Numbered from the stretch's first letter, positions 52,113 through 60,589 are shown. The stretch is 64,000 bases of DNA from Sporosarcina sp. Marseille-Q4063 (GCF_018309085.1 NZ_CP070502.1:2537001-2601000); one strand, 5' to 3'. Numbers and translations are program-made. The notes: a model not told the origin generated them from the letters alone.

Positions 52113-52642
52113 TGTACCGAATCCTCCTTTCCGGTTGGGTTCAACTGTTCTTTCAGTCGTTTCCTACCTTTAAACAACCGTGATTTTACTGTGTTTTGAT
52201 TCAACGAAATTATTGCTGCAATTTCTTTTTCACTGAATCCTTTTACATATTTTAAAATGAGCGGGATTCGGTGCGCATCATCTAGCAATTGGATTGTGGC
52301 GTATAAATCGGATAGCTGATCAAAGGATTCTTCCGATAATGACGGATCATTTTCTAAATCAGGAGCGAATTTTGAAAGAGGCACCTCTTTCTTCAATAAC
52401 CGCAGGCATTCATTGGTCAATATTCGATAAAACCACGGATCGAATGGCAAATCCGAATTATAGCTGCTGATTTGACGATAGACGCGTATGAAAGTCTCCT
52501 GTACAGCATCTTTTGCCATTTCTCGATTACGTGTAATGGCGGTGGCTGTACGGATGGCAGACTCCGAATAAGCGTTATAAAAATGGCGGAATGATTCCTT
52601 GTCGCCTTTTTTTATCATGATAATCCATTCGTCTTTTTCCAT
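52109..52642 (-). CDS. ECF-subfamily RNA polymerase sigma-70 factor
   Basis: A 177-residue ECF sigma factor. Region 2 (YSESAIRTATAITRNREMA, KDAVQETFIRVYRQI, FDPWFYRILTNECLRLL) and region 4 (LDDAHRIPLILKYVKGFSEK, IAAIISLNQNTVKSRLFKGR) are clear. The start at 52642 is supported by AAGGAGTG upstream; the longer frame has no site. The anti-sigma gene overlaps its end. An ECF-like promoter lies 50-80 bases upstream, so autoregulation is likely. SigM/SigY/SigX-type class cannot be settled. Confidence 0.9.
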   Translation of the reverse strand: MEKDEWIIMIKKGDKESFRHFYNAYSESAIRTATAITRNREMAKDAVQETFIRVYRQISSYNSDLPFDPWFYRILTNECLRLLKKEVPLSKFAPDLENDPSLSEESFDQLSDLYATIQLLDDAHRIPLILKYVKGFSEKEIAAIISLNQNTVKSRLFKGRKRLKEQLNPTGKEDSVQ

Positions 52643-52691
52643 GCGACACGCACTCCTTTCGGAACAACGGAACTTTGTTGCTCTTACTATA

Positions 52692-52720
52692 TATACCCTC
52701 GGAAAGCCTGAAAAGTTTTC
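52692..52720 (-). promoter_or_regulatory. ECF-type promoter of the sigma/anti-sigma operon
   Basis: On the minus strand GAAAAC (52715-52720), 17 bases, GGTATA (52692-52697), close to the AAC-N16/17-CGTA type of ECF promoters. It suggests positive autoregulation. Confidence 0.5.
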
Positions 52721-52800
52721 GGGAATCAATATTATTTTTACTACGCGACTGAATTATTGTACATACTGTTAATAAATTAGGGTGAAAGAGGAGATTGGTT

Positions 52801-53352
52801 ATGAAGATTGTAGCACTAGTCGGAAGCCTTCGAAAAGATTCATTCAATATGCAGTTGGTGAAGACGATTAAAGAAAGATATAGCACGCTTTTTGATCTTG
52901 ATATTGCGGACATTGGAATTCTGCCTTATTACAATGAAGACACTGAAGTCGCGCCGCCCAGGGAAGTTGAACAATTTAAGAAGGCAATCACAAAAGCGGA
53001 TGCGGTGCTTATTAGTACACCTGAATACAATTGGTCGACGCCAGGTGTTTTAAAAAATGCGTTGGAATGGTTAGCCAGAATGGAAAAGCCGATCGCAGGC
53101 AAGCCGGTGATTCCGATGGGGGTCACTAAAGGCGGGCTCGGAACCGTTCGAGCACAATTGCATTTAAGGCAGGTTCTATTAAGCATCCAAGCCATCACGC
53201 TACCACCCGCTGGCAATGAAATCCTGATTGGGTTTGCTAATAAAAAATTTGAAAACGGTAAACTCAAACATGAAGTAACATTAGAGTTTTTGGATGAAGT
53301 GATGGAGCGGTTTGTTGGTTTTGTGAGAGAACTAAGTGATAAAGAGGAATGA
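52801..53352 (+). CDS. NADPH-dependent FMN reductase family protein
   Basis: A 183-residue flavodoxin-fold reductase. GSLRKDSFN binds the FMN phosphate, TPEYNWSTPGVLKNALEW is the family hallmark, and the rest (GKPVIPMGVTKGGLGTVRAQ) agrees. Such proteins reduce quinones, azo dyes or chromate with NAD(P)H. ATG 52801 has GAGGAG eight bases upstream. Single-gene unit with a strong terminator. Confidence 0.88.
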   Translation: MKIVALVGSLRKDSFNMQLVKTIKERYSTLFDLDIADIGILPYYNEDTEVAPPREVEQFKKAITKADAVLISTPEYNWSTPGVLKNALEWLARMEKPIAGKPVIPMGVTKGGLGTVRAQLHLRQVLLSIQAITLPPAGNEILIGFANKKFENGKLKHEVTLEFLDEVMERFVGFVRELSDKEE

Positions 53353-53358
53353 GAAGCA

Positions 53359-53390
53359 AAAAACCCACACATCAATTTGTGTGGGTTTTT
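53359..53390. terminator. Bidirectional terminator
   Basis: AAAAACCCACACA (53359-53371) pairs perfectly with TGTGTGGGTTTTT (53378-53390), between two convergent genes. Confidence 0.9.
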
Positions 53391-53392
53391 CA

Positions 53393-53953
53393 TTAGACTA
53401 TTTTCACCATATGATGAAACGGTTCACCGATAATCGTCCAAGGCGAGACGATTTCATAGCCGCTTCGCTTATAAAGTCGGATAGCTGCATCTTTTTCTGT
53501 TTCTACATTCAACGATACTTTTGAAATGTTTGCTTCCTTGGCAACACCTTCAGCAAACGCGAGTAATTGTGAACCAATCCCTTTTCCACGAAAATCTGGA
53601 TCAACGCAAATCGTATTAATATATAGTTCATCAGGAAGTGACTCAGGGTCAATCTCGGAAACCTCAGCACCTTTTTCACTAAGCCAGTTACTCAAGTTCT
53701 TATCGAGTTGCGATGCAATCTCTCCTGAATACAAGACCATAGTTCCCGCGACCTCGCCGTCGATTTCTGCAACATACGTATATAAATAGGAATGTGGATT
53801 ATCATCCAGTCTAAATAATTCACATAAGCTTCGTTCAATCTCCAAGGGTTCTTTTTCACCGGTCATGCGCTCAGCAATATCGCCGATTGCATCGATGACG
53901 AGCGGAACAACTTTTTCTGCATCAGACGGGACTGCCTTTCTAATGACTGACAT
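53393..53953 (-). CDS. GNAT family N-acetyltransferase
   Basis: A 186-residue acetyltransferase with the acetyl-CoA binding loop DPDFRGKGIGSQLL and the preceding strand LYINTICV, then VSLNVETEKDAAIRLYKRSGY. This is the normal GNAT core. The start at 53953 has AGGTG six bases upstream. The gene overlaps the 3' end of the upstream EamA transporter gene, so they form an operon. Substrate unknown. Confidence 0.87.
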   Translation of the reverse strand: MSVIRKAVPSDAEKVVPLVIDAIGDIAERMTGEKEPLEIERSLCELFRLDDNPHSYLYTYVAEIDGEVAGTMVLYSGEIASQLDKNLSNWLSEKGAEVSEIDPESLPDELYINTICVDPDFRGKGIGSQLLAFAEGVAKEANISKVSLNVETEKDAAIRLYKRSGYEIVSPWTIIGEPFHHMVKIV

Positions 53954-54851
53954 TTCGTTCACCTACGATTTTATTACTTTTGCGCTGCTGAATATATGTG
54001 GGTAAAGTCATTCCGATAAGAATAATGAAAATCCCGATCACTTGGAGAAAACTTAGGGATTCTCTCAATAACAGAACAGAAACCGTAACCGCAACCGGAA
54101 GTTCTGCTGCGCTCAATATCGATGCGGCGGCTGTTCCCACTTTAGGTACTGCGATTGAGAACAAGTAAATGGGAATTACGATTCCGAATACGCCTAAAAT
54201 CAAACCGTAAATCCAGAGTCCACTGCCAAATAGCATTCCATTCCAAACAATTTCAGGGGATTGGAAGAAAAAGATTGCGACTGCCGCAAAAAATGACGTG
54301 AACAATAAACGTGTTGCCGTGTCCATCCCTTTCACTTGTTTTTGATTGATCAAAACGAATAGTGAAAAACTCACGGCAGATGCCATCCCCCATGCCCAAC
54401 CTTGCCATGGAATCCCGCTAATATCTGTACCGATAACGCCTGCTGCAAAAATCGTTCCACCGAAAAGGAGAATGAGCGAGATAACCTCGATTCTTTTGGG
54501 TAAACGTCGACTCACGATGCAATCCAATAACATGCCAATCCATGTAAATTGAAAGAGCATGACAACAGCGATTGATGCGGGCATATACGTGACGGCTTGT
54601 CCGTAAACGGTCCCAGTCGTCGCGGTAAATAATCCCGCCAGAACTAACGTCATGCCACCGCCAAATTTAGGAATCGATCGATTTACTACTATATAGATCA
54701 GGGCTGCTAAAGCAAAACCCGTAAAGTATTGACTTGTTACTGCCTCAGATGCCGTAAATCCATCATGAATAGCTAGCTTTATAATTGTTGAAAGAATACC
54801 GTAACAGCTCGCCGCAAAGACGATCATGAACGGATACATCCATTGTTTCAT
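53940..54851 (-). CDS. EamA/DMT family transporter
   Basis: A 303-residue protein with ten hydrophobic helices in two EamA repeats (residues about 5-140 and 150-290), the typical drug/metabolite transporter layout. Proline- and glycine-rich helix ends (AELPVAVTVSVLLLRESLSFLQVIGIFIILIG) close the second repeat. It could export an amino acid or metabolite. It precedes and overlaps a GNAT gene, so the two may act on the same compound. Confidence 0.87.
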   Translation of the reverse strand: MKQWMYPFMIVFAASCYGILSTIIKLAIHDGFTASEAVTSQYFTGFALAALIYIVVNRSIPKFGGGMTLVLAGLFTATTGTVYGQAVTYMPASIAVVMLFQFTWIGMLLDCIVSRRLPKRIEVISLILLFGGTIFAAGVIGTDISGIPWQGWAWGMASAVSFSLFVLINQKQVKGMDTATRLLFTSFFAAVAIFFFQSPEIVWNGMLFGSGLWIYGLILGVFGIVIPIYLFSIAVPKVGTAAASILSAAELPVAVTVSVLLLRESLSFLQVIGIFIILIGMTLPTYIQQRKSNKIVGERNVSH

Positions 54852-55118
54852 CTGAAAAAACCTCCTGTTCCATCATGACAGTATACCATGAATGACAAAT
54901 AATGACTTACTGGATGTTTCGAAACTTATTATTTACCTCCCCAGCCTTTAATAGACACCTGATGATACGATGGAAAAAATCGGGTGAAAAATAGTTGTAA
55001 ACTTTATAATAAAAAACACAACTTTGTTATATACTATATAGAACAGCTGTGGTATGTTTAAAAGAGAGAAGTATAGGTTAGTAGAGTCATAAAATAGTGA
55101 AAGAAAGGGTTTGATATT

Positions 55119-55319
55119 ATGTCAGAGCTTGTTGATGTTCCATGGAACTTGATTCTTCCGATACTCGTGCTCCAGGTTATCCTTCAGGTTATCGCGTTAA
55201 TTGATGTCATTCGGAATAAGCGTACAAATGGACCGTATATGATGTGGATTTTTATTATCATTCTAGGGAATATAATTGGCTCGATTATCTACTTCGTCTT
55301 CGGGAGGAAAAATGATTGA
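55119..55319 (+). CDS. PLDc_N-domain membrane protein, YxlE-like
   Basis: A 66-residue protein with two membrane helices and the PLD-nuclease N-terminal pattern (LIDVIRNKRTNGPYMMWIFIIILGNIIGSIIYFVFGRK). In B. subtilis a similar protein, YxlE, precedes the ABC genes yxlF and yxlG in the sigY operon. Here the same order is kept: this gene, an ATPase and a permease. No sigma factor gene is directly before it. The stop overlaps the TTG start of the ATPase gene. The upstream gap 54852-55118 shows only a possible -10 (TATACT at 55030-55035). Confidence 0.82.
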   Translation: MSELVDVPWNLILPILVLQVILQVIALIDVIRNKRTNGPYMMWIFIIILGNIIGSIIYFVFGRKND

Positions 55320-56221
55320 GTATTTTACTTGAAGTGAAAGACTTAACGAAATCGTATGGTCAGGAAACAGCCGCGGACAATATTTCATTTACTTTAGATG
55401 AACACACTTCAACAGCGCTTATCGGTCCGAATGGGGCGGGGAAGACGACGACATTATCCATGCTTGCGGGGTTAGTTTCACCAACAAAAGGAACCATCGC
55501 TTTGAATAAAAATAAACAATCGGATATTCGTGAAATTATCGGGTTTTTACCACAATATCCGAAGTTCTTTCCATGGTTATCGGCACTGGAATTTACGGAA
55601 ATGGCGGCGCGATTGAGTGGGGTAGAGACGAAAAAAGCGACTCAGGAAGCACGGAAGACGTTGGAATTTGTAGGACTCGGAGATGAAATGAAAAAGAAAA
55701 CAAGCGCCTTTTCGGGCGGGATGAAACAAAGGCTCGGCCTTGCGCAAGCAATTGTTCATAAACCAAAACTTTTATTACTGGATGAACCCGTTTCGGCTTT
55801 GGATCCGGTCGGTCGTCGCCAAGTGATGAATCTATTAAAGGAACTGCAAGCGGAAACAACAATTCTGTATTCCACACATATACTAAACGACGCGGAAGAA
55901 ATGACGGACCAACTTCTGTTTTTACGCCAAGGAACACTTGTTGAACAAGGATCACTCGAAGATGTGCGCAATCGCTATGCGAAACCGCGGATCCTCATTG
56001 AATTCGAAAAACCAGAGGATGTCAATCGCTTTAAAGCACTCGTCCCATGGGAATTAACTATAATAGGCCAAACGATAACAATTGACACGGTAGTTGAAAA
56101 AGTTGAAATGCCGGCTGTTTTAGCATTGCTTCATAATGAAGGTTTCTCAATTCAGAAAGTGGAACGACAAACAGCAAGCCTCGAGGAGATTTTCATGGAA
56201 GTGGCGGTGATTCAATCATGA
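55316..56221 (+). CDS. ABC transporter ATP-binding protein, YxlF-like
   Basis: A 301-residue ATPase with Walker A GPNGAGKTT, Q-loop FLPQYP, signature FSGGM, Walker B LLLLDEP and switch STHILND. The C-terminal 80 residues are typical of ABC-2 export ATPases. The start is TTG 55316, overlapping the preceding stop, with GGGAGG upstream. Its last codons overlap the permease start. By gene order it corresponds to YxlF. Substrate unknown. Confidence 0.88.
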   Translation: MSILLEVKDLTKSYGQETAADNISFTLDEHTSTALIGPNGAGKTTTLSMLAGLVSPTKGTIALNKNKQSDIREIIGFLPQYPKFFPWLSALEFTEMAARLSGVETKKATQEARKTLEFVGLGDEMKKKTSAFSGGMKQRLGLAQAIVHKPKLLLLDEPVSALDPVGRRQVMNLLKELQAETTILYSTHILNDAEEMTDQLLFLRQGTLVEQGSLEDVRNRYAKPRILIEFEKPEDVNRFKALVPWELTIIGQTITIDTVVEKVEMPAVLALLHNEGFSIQKVERQTASLEEIFMEVAVIQS

Positions 56222-57000
56222 CTGGATTTTTGACACTGCTGCAAAAAGAATGGAAAGAGCAGACGAGAAACTTTAAGGTATTATGGATTCCACTCGTTTT
56301 TATTATTTTCGGGATCATCGAACCGATAACAAATCACTATTTGCCTGAAATTATGAAAAGTGTTGGCAATATGCCAGAAGGATCCGAATTTCTATGGCCG
56401 GAATACAGCGGTGAAGAAATCTTTATGTCGCTGCTGGGACAATATCAATTCATAGGTATTTTAGTCATTGTCCTCGCTTTTATGGGGGCGATTTCAGGCG
56501 AGCGAAAGACTGGAACCGCTACACTTCTTTACGTTCGACCAATCTCATTTCGCGCCTATTTTTTAAGTAAATGGGTTGTAATAAATGGTATCGTACTAGC
56601 TAGTGTGTGGTTAGGATTTTTTGCCGCATGGTATTATATCTCTATTTTGTTCAACAGCGTAAATGCCGGCGAAGTTATTAGGTTTATTGCAGTGTATAGT
56701 CTATGGATTATTTTCGTTGTTACAGTGGTTTTGGCATTCAGCGCTACATTTTCTACAGGTGTTGCAGCAACACTTTCGTTGTTATTGACGATTGTTTTTC
56801 AACTTGTAGATTCGCTTATCGGGGCATATTGGACAATATCGCCGTGGAAGTTGCCACAATACGCATCTGAGGTATTTGTTGGAAGCACGGATACGGCAGG
56901 GTTTTGGTGGAGTATTTGTGTTGCTGCTATTGCTGTTTTAATCTTAATATTTATAGGCGTCATGATGTCCAAACGGAATTCAGCCAAAACAACAGTCTAA
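56218..57000 (+). CDS. ABC-2 type permease, YxlG-like
   Basis: A 260-residue membrane protein with about six helices, an N-terminal LLQKEWKEQTRNFKVLW start and the ABC-2 motif region AFMGAISGERKTGTATLLYVRP, which is standard for NosY/YxlG permeases. It overlaps the ATPase gene by four bases. Together they form an exporter whose substrate is not known. Confidence 0.87.
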   Translation: MTGFLTLLQKEWKEQTRNFKVLWIPLVFIIFGIIEPITNHYLPEIMKSVGNMPEGSEFLWPEYSGEEIFMSLLGQYQFIGILVIVLAFMGAISGERKTGTATLLYVRPISFRAYFLSKWVVINGIVLASVWLGFFAAWYYISILFNSVNAGEVIRFIAVYSLWIIFVVTVVLAFSATFSTGVAATLSLLLTIVFQLVDSLIGAYWTISPWKLPQYASEVFVGSTDTAGFWWSICVAAIAVLILIFIGVMMSKRNSAKTTV

Positions 57001-57085
57001 AGTATTGTAATCTATACCTATTCTTAACCTTGGGTTGTTATGGTTGTGAAAGGAACGTCAGTTTACTTGATTGGGGGTGTAGGTT

Positions 57086-57379
57086 ATGGAAGCAGTCGAG
57101 CAGGTAAACAATACACGTGGGTCAAAGCAAATTGCACCGCAAATGTCTATAGGAAGTTGGATTATTACATTCATATTACTAGCCATTCCACTTGTCAATC
57201 TTATTATGCTATTCATATGGGCTTTTGATGCGATGAGTGAGCGGCGGAACTTTGCGCGCGCGTATTTAATTATTCTTGGGATCGTGTTGGTGTTATGGAT
57301 TCTCTTTGTTATCCTGATGCTTATTCTGGGAGCATCATCCGGGCTATTTTCGAACTTTAGTTTTGTTCATCTATTTTAA
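57086..57379 (+). CDS. Small two-helix membrane protein
   Basis: A 97-residue protein with two membrane helices (about residues 24-47 and 60-85) and a short charged loop (AMSERRNFARAY). It follows the ABC set by 85 bases and shares its direction, so it may belong to the same transcript. Family not recognised. A strong terminator follows. Confidence 0.65.
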   Translation: MEAVEQVNNTRGSKQIAPQMSIGSWIITFILLAIPLVNLIMLFIWAFDAMSERRNFARAYLIILGIVLVLWILFVILMLILGASSGLFSNFSFVHLF

Positions 57380-57397
57380 AGCCTTTGCCAATAAGAA

Positions 57398-57437
57398 AAC
57401 TACAACCCTTAGTTCAAAAAGGGTTGTAGTTTTTTTG
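57398..57437 (+). terminator. Rho-independent terminator
   Basis: AACTACAACCCTT pairs with AAGGGTTGTAGTT and seven T residues follow. Confidence 0.9.
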
Positions 57438-57495
57438 TTGTTTAGCATATTATAGAGTTTTTTACTGTGTATATCTTTTAACATAGAGATTTCAC

Positions 57496-57664
57496 ATCCA
57501 GCTCCAGGCGCCAGCCCCTCGGGTCATAAGCAATCGTGCTATAAAGAAGAATTGAACTGCATTCTTCCCTAAAGAAGAATTGAACTACATTCTTCCCTAG
57601 CAAAGATCGCTGCGTCGCACGCTTGCTTATGCCTGTCGGGGCTAGACGGGCGCCTTGCGCTTTA
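57496..57664. repeat. Intergenic inverted-repeat element with tandem 28-bp units
   Basis: The ends are inverted repeats: AGCTCCAGGCGCC, AGCCCC and TCATAAGC on the left answer GCTTATG, GGGGCT and GGGCGCCTTGCGCT on the right. GC content is above its surroundings. Inside, two 28-bp units (57543-57570 and 57571-57598) differ at one base, and each can fold on itself (GAAGAAT with ATTCTTC). It resembles the dispersed palindromic elements seen between genes in Bacillales. No transposase is present. Confidence 0.7.
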
Positions 57665-57669
57665 GTTTA

Positions 57670-57918
57670 TTAGCTATCGGCCTTTTCAGATCCGGGTGAC
57701 ATTTCTTCGCTAGAAGAATTACTTTTCGTATCTCGGTGAACTTCTTCCTCTTGCCACTCCATCCGTGCATCCTCTAATGGAATCGGGTCAACGAACTTCA
57801 TATCCTCGTGCATATCGTGAAGGCTTACTTTATCTGTTTTAATGCGCTCTGGATTGTCCATGAATGGACCATCTGCGTCTTCGCGGTCACGTTCAGTAAA
57901 GGGTTTCTTTTTCGTCAT
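57670..57918 (-). CDS. Small acidic hydrophilic protein, unknown
   Basis: An 82-residue, very polar, probably unstructured protein (KKPFTERDREDADGPF, then a serine- and glutamate-rich tail SNSSSEEMSPGSEK). AAGGAGG before ATG 57918 is strong. No family is recognised. It is divergent from a sigma-B type stress gene and close to CsbD, so a stress role is possible but not shown. Confidence 0.65.
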   Translation of the reverse strand: MTKKKPFTERDREDADGPFMDNPERIKTDKVSLHDMHEDMKFVDPIPLEDARMEWQEEEVHRDTKSNSSSEEMSPGSEKADS

Positions 57919-57988
57919 AACAAGTCATCCTCCTTACTTATATGATTCACGGGAATGGGCGAGGCTAAACATTCATTACACGCAACAT

Positions 57989-58014
57989 GTTTTTAAAGGA
58001 TTTTTAAAGGGTAA
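57989..58014 (+). promoter_or_regulatory. Sigma-B type promoter of the YflT-like gene
   Basis: GTTTTT (57989-57994), 14 bases, GGGTAA (58009-58014), close to the sigma-B consensus GTTTAA-N12/14-GGGTAT. Confidence 0.65.
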
Positions 58015-58048
58015 AATAATGTTAAGAATATATATAGGAGGAGTCATT

Positions 58049-58516
58049 ATGTCAACGTCAGATAGGAAGTTTATCGGTATATTCCATTCAATCGACACAG
58101 TCCTTTATAAACTAATGGAAATGAAAGCGAATGGCTATGAAGAAGAAAATATCCATGTATTTTCACGCGAACAGGATAATATTGCAATGCTTGATGGTCA
58201 GACTAAGATGAATTTAAATGGTTCTTACGGCGAGGATTGGAGAAAAGGTTTTAATGAGTTTTTGGGAATAGAAGAACCAGTTTTCAATGCTTTCAATTCA
58301 ATGGGGTTTTCAGATCAAGAATCAAAGCATTATTTTGATGAAGTTGAAAATGGAGGGATTGCCATGTTTGTTGATACTACTTTTGGGGATGACCCAACCG
58401 AGGCAGATAGTAGTGCTGACATTAGCTCCAGTGGTGAAGTACATGATGGTTCAGGAAACGAACAATTACTGCATAGTGATGGAACGACTCCCCGCATGAA
58501 AACAGAAAATCTGTAA
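58049..58516 (+). CDS. General stress protein, YflT/GSP17M-like
   Basis: A 155-residue protein with the stress-protein 17M domain in residues 1-110 (GIFHSIDTVLYKLMEMKANGY, IHVFSRE, FNSMGFSDQESKHYFDEVENGGIAMFVD). A disordered tail rich in Ser, Gly and Asp follows. The B. subtilis homologue YflT is a sigma-B-dependent general stress protein of unknown action. The strong AGGAGG before ATG 58049 and the sigma-B promoter upstream agree. Confidence 0.85.
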   Translation: MSTSDRKFIGIFHSIDTVLYKLMEMKANGYEEENIHVFSREQDNIAMLDGQTKMNLNGSYGEDWRKGFNEFLGIEEPVFNAFNSMGFSDQESKHYFDEVENGGIAMFVDTTFGDDPTEADSSADISSSGEVHDGSGNEQLLHSDGTTPRMKTENL

Positions 58517-58527
58517 AATAGGTAAAA

Positions 58528-58564
58528 AGAAAAAGCTATTTCTCATTGAGAAATAGCTTTTTCA
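58528..58564. terminator. Bidirectional terminator
   Basis: GAAAAAGCTATTTCTC (58529-58544) pairs with GAGAAATAGCTTTTTC (58548-58563), between the YflT-like gene and csbD. Confidence 0.9.
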
Positions 58565-58570
58565 CTGTTC

Positions 58571-58762
58571 TTAACGGTCTCGATTAGAGAACTTATCTTT
58601 TGTTTCTCCAACTTTTTCTTGCACTTCACCTTTAGCTTTGTCGAATTTACCTTCAGCTTGTAGCTTTGCGTTATCCGTCGCTTGACCAAATTCGTCTTTT
58701 ACTTCGCCCTTGGCTTTATTCCCTGCACCTTTTAATTTGTCGGAAAATCCTTTGTCTGTCAT
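58571..58762 (-). CDS. CsbD family stress protein
   Basis: A 63-residue hydrophilic protein with the CsbD pattern (DKLKGAGNKAKGEVKDEFG, then AEGKFDKAKGEVQEKVGE). In B. subtilis csbD is a sigma-B regulon gene. A near-consensus sigma-B promoter lies 33-58 bases upstream. The protein is abundant in stressed cells; the molecular role is unknown. Confidence 0.92.
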   Translation of the reverse strand: MTDKGFSDKLKGAGNKAKGEVKDEFGQATDNAKLQAEGKFDKAKGEVQEKVGETKDKFSNRDR

Positions 58763-58794
58763 TGAAAAGCCCTCCTTTGTAATGTGTTCTTTCT

Positions 58795-58820
58795 ATACCC
58801 GCATCTAAAATAGGGTAAAC
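58795..58820 (-). promoter_or_regulatory. Sigma-B promoter of csbD
   Basis: On the minus strand GTTTAC (58815-58820), 14 bases, GGGTAT (58795-58800): perfect -10 and five of six at the -35. Confidence 0.8.
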
Positions 58821-58937
58821 AATGGGGAAAAGTACCCAATAAGTTAATTGAAAAATGAAACAAAATGAATGTATCTTTTATCCTGCTTCCTATGTATACT
58901 TATAAACAAGGATATGAAAAATATGGGAGGGGTTATC

Positions 58938-59369
58938 GTGATAAAAAAAGGACGCTTCGCCCTATCAGACAGCAAGGAATATGAACTTGCCTCATATCAA
59001 GGCCAGTATTATTTAAAGTCTAAGGATCCCCGTGACTTGACAAACGGCTTCATAAAAATGCGGAATGATGAAAATATACTCATTAAGAAAATTGCCGTTG
59101 ACGAGTTGGAGGATGCTTATGAAATCTTTCCGTATACAATGGTAAAAGGGCACCGTTTTGCGGTAGAAGGCTACAGTAATAGCACTGGAATGGTTTCGCT
59201 CGTAACAAACAATCCATTTGTTAAAGACAAATTGCCGGTTCGCCCATATGGTAAATCAGAATACATAATTGAAATTCCGTATACTGCTATTGAAATTAAA
59301 GATGATCGAATGCCAATCCTCGGATTTGAAAATGATCTATATGAAAGAATTAGAAGCAGTTCACTATAG
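58938..59369 (+). CDS. Conserved-looking hypothetical protein
   Basis: A 143-residue soluble protein (KKGRFALSDSKEYELASYQG, then AVEGYSNSTGMVSLVTNNP) with alternating strands and no signal peptide. The start is GTG 58938 behind GGGAGGGG. No family recognised. It is a single-gene unit with a terminator. Not clearly linked to the stress genes to its left. Confidence 0.65.
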   Translation: MIKKGRFALSDSKEYELASYQGQYYLKSKDPRDLTNGFIKMRNDENILIKKIAVDELEDAYEIFPYTMVKGHRFAVEGYSNSTGMVSLVTNNPFVKDKLPVRPYGKSEYIIEIPYTAIEIKDDRMPILGFENDLYERIRSSSL

Positions 59370-59378
59370 GAACAAATA

Positions 59379-59414
59379 TGAAAAAAGGTAATCCATATCG
59401 GACTGCCTTTTTTT
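59379..59414. terminator. Bidirectional terminator
   Basis: An A-run hairpin (AAAAAAGG, TCC, ATAT, GGA, GCCTTTTTTT) between convergent genes. Confidence 0.7.
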
Positions 59415-59419
59415 AATTG

Positions 59420-60436
59420 TTATTTTATTATTAACTGATACAAGACATCATCGTCATTCGAAGGATTTCCGCGTCCATCGGTATTATTCGATATAAAATA
59501 CAAAGATTTGCCGTCCGAAAAAACATCACGAACGCGGCCAAAACCTTTAATCGTGTCAATAATTTGATGACTTTCGGGATCGATGACAAGTATTTCTTGA
59601 CCGCGAAGCGACGTCACATATAAAAGGTTTTTGTGGAAAGCCATTCCTGATGGTGCCCAGGTGTCATCGGAACCGGAAGTTAAAATAGGCGTTTCCATGC
59701 CTTCTGCAGTTTCAACACCTTCAATGATAGGCCATCCATAATTATTCCCTTCAATAATAATATTAATTTCATCATTTGCAGATTGCCCATGTTCAGATGC
59801 GTACATTGCACCTTGAGGATCCCATGCAAGTCCTTGTGGATTTCGATGTCCGTACGTATAAATATGAAATTTACTATCTTCACCGTATCTCAAAATTTTA
59901 CCGTTCAATGAGTCCAAATCTTGCGCAGCTTCTGGATTAGCCCCGTCCCCAATCGTGGCAAAAAGAATGCCATCAGGAGAAATTGCTAAACGACCTCCGT
60001 GATGAACAGAACCAGAAGAAACCCCGTCCAGAAGTATTTCTTTTTCACTCCAAGAAGAACCGTCATATTGAAGGCTAATAATGCGATTCACAGGCGAACC
60101 ATTGACATCATAGACGTAATAAGCATAAGCCTCACTTGATTGTACGAAATCCTCTTTTAAAACAAACCCCAGAAGACCTGCTTCGGAAGCGGTCGATAAA
60201 GGTTCATCCAACTTCACGTTTTCTCGAATTTGATTGCCATCAGGCGTAATTTTTACGATTGTGCCGCCTCGTTCTGAAATGAAAAAGGTATCGCCATTCT
60301 TTGCAATCGACCACGGGACTTCAAGATTTGTTGCAACCTTTTCGGGAAACACTGTACTTTCCACGTCTTGGGTTGTAACCGATTCGGAACATCCTCCCAT
60401 TATAATAAGTAACAATAATAAGACGTACTTTCTCAT
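59420..60436 (-). CDS. PQQ-dependent sugar dehydrogenase family lipoprotein
   Basis: A 338-residue six-bladed beta-propeller of the glucose/sorbosone dehydrogenase family, with a lipoprotein signal peptide and lipobox MGGC (Cys16). The family blocks are HHGGRL, SLNGKILR, GHRNPQGLAWDP, SEHGQSANDEIN and NYGWP. The PQQ-contacting His and Arg residues of soluble aldose sugar dehydrogenases (YliI type) are present. It would oxidise sugars at the outer membrane face if PQQ is available. Many Bacillales carry such proteins without PQQ synthesis, so the true cofactor and substrate are uncertain. Confidence 0.87.
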   Translation of the reverse strand: MRKYVLLLLLIIMGGCSESVTTQDVESTVFPEKVATNLEVPWSIAKNGDTFFISERGGTIVKITPDGNQIRENVKLDEPLSTASEAGLLGFVLKEDFVQSSEAYAYYVYDVNGSPVNRIISLQYDGSSWSEKEILLDGVSSGSVHHGGRLAISPDGILFATIGDGANPEAAQDLDSLNGKILRYGEDSKFHIYTYGHRNPQGLAWDPQGAMYASEHGQSANDEINIIIEGNNYGWPIIEGVETAEGMETPILTSGSDDTWAPSGMAFHKNLLYVTSLRGQEILVIDPESHQIIDTIKGFGRVRDVFSDGKSLYFISNNTDGRGNPSNDDDVLYQLIIK

Positions 60437-60589
60437 GTCGTCCCCCCTTCGGAATTCCTAATACTCATTCTATTATACACCAAATATTCTGGGTTAATTT
60501 CAGTTCGAATAAACCCCTGATTGTATGAAAAAGGGTAAAAATTGGCATGCTTTATTTATAAGAGAAATTTTAGCGAAGGAGAATGAAGA

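Noticed and set aside
57543..57598. Two near-identical 28-bp tandem units as a CRISPR array
   Set aside because: The units are directly adjacent with no spacers, only two copies exist, and no cas genes are near. They lie inside an inverted-repeat intergenic element.
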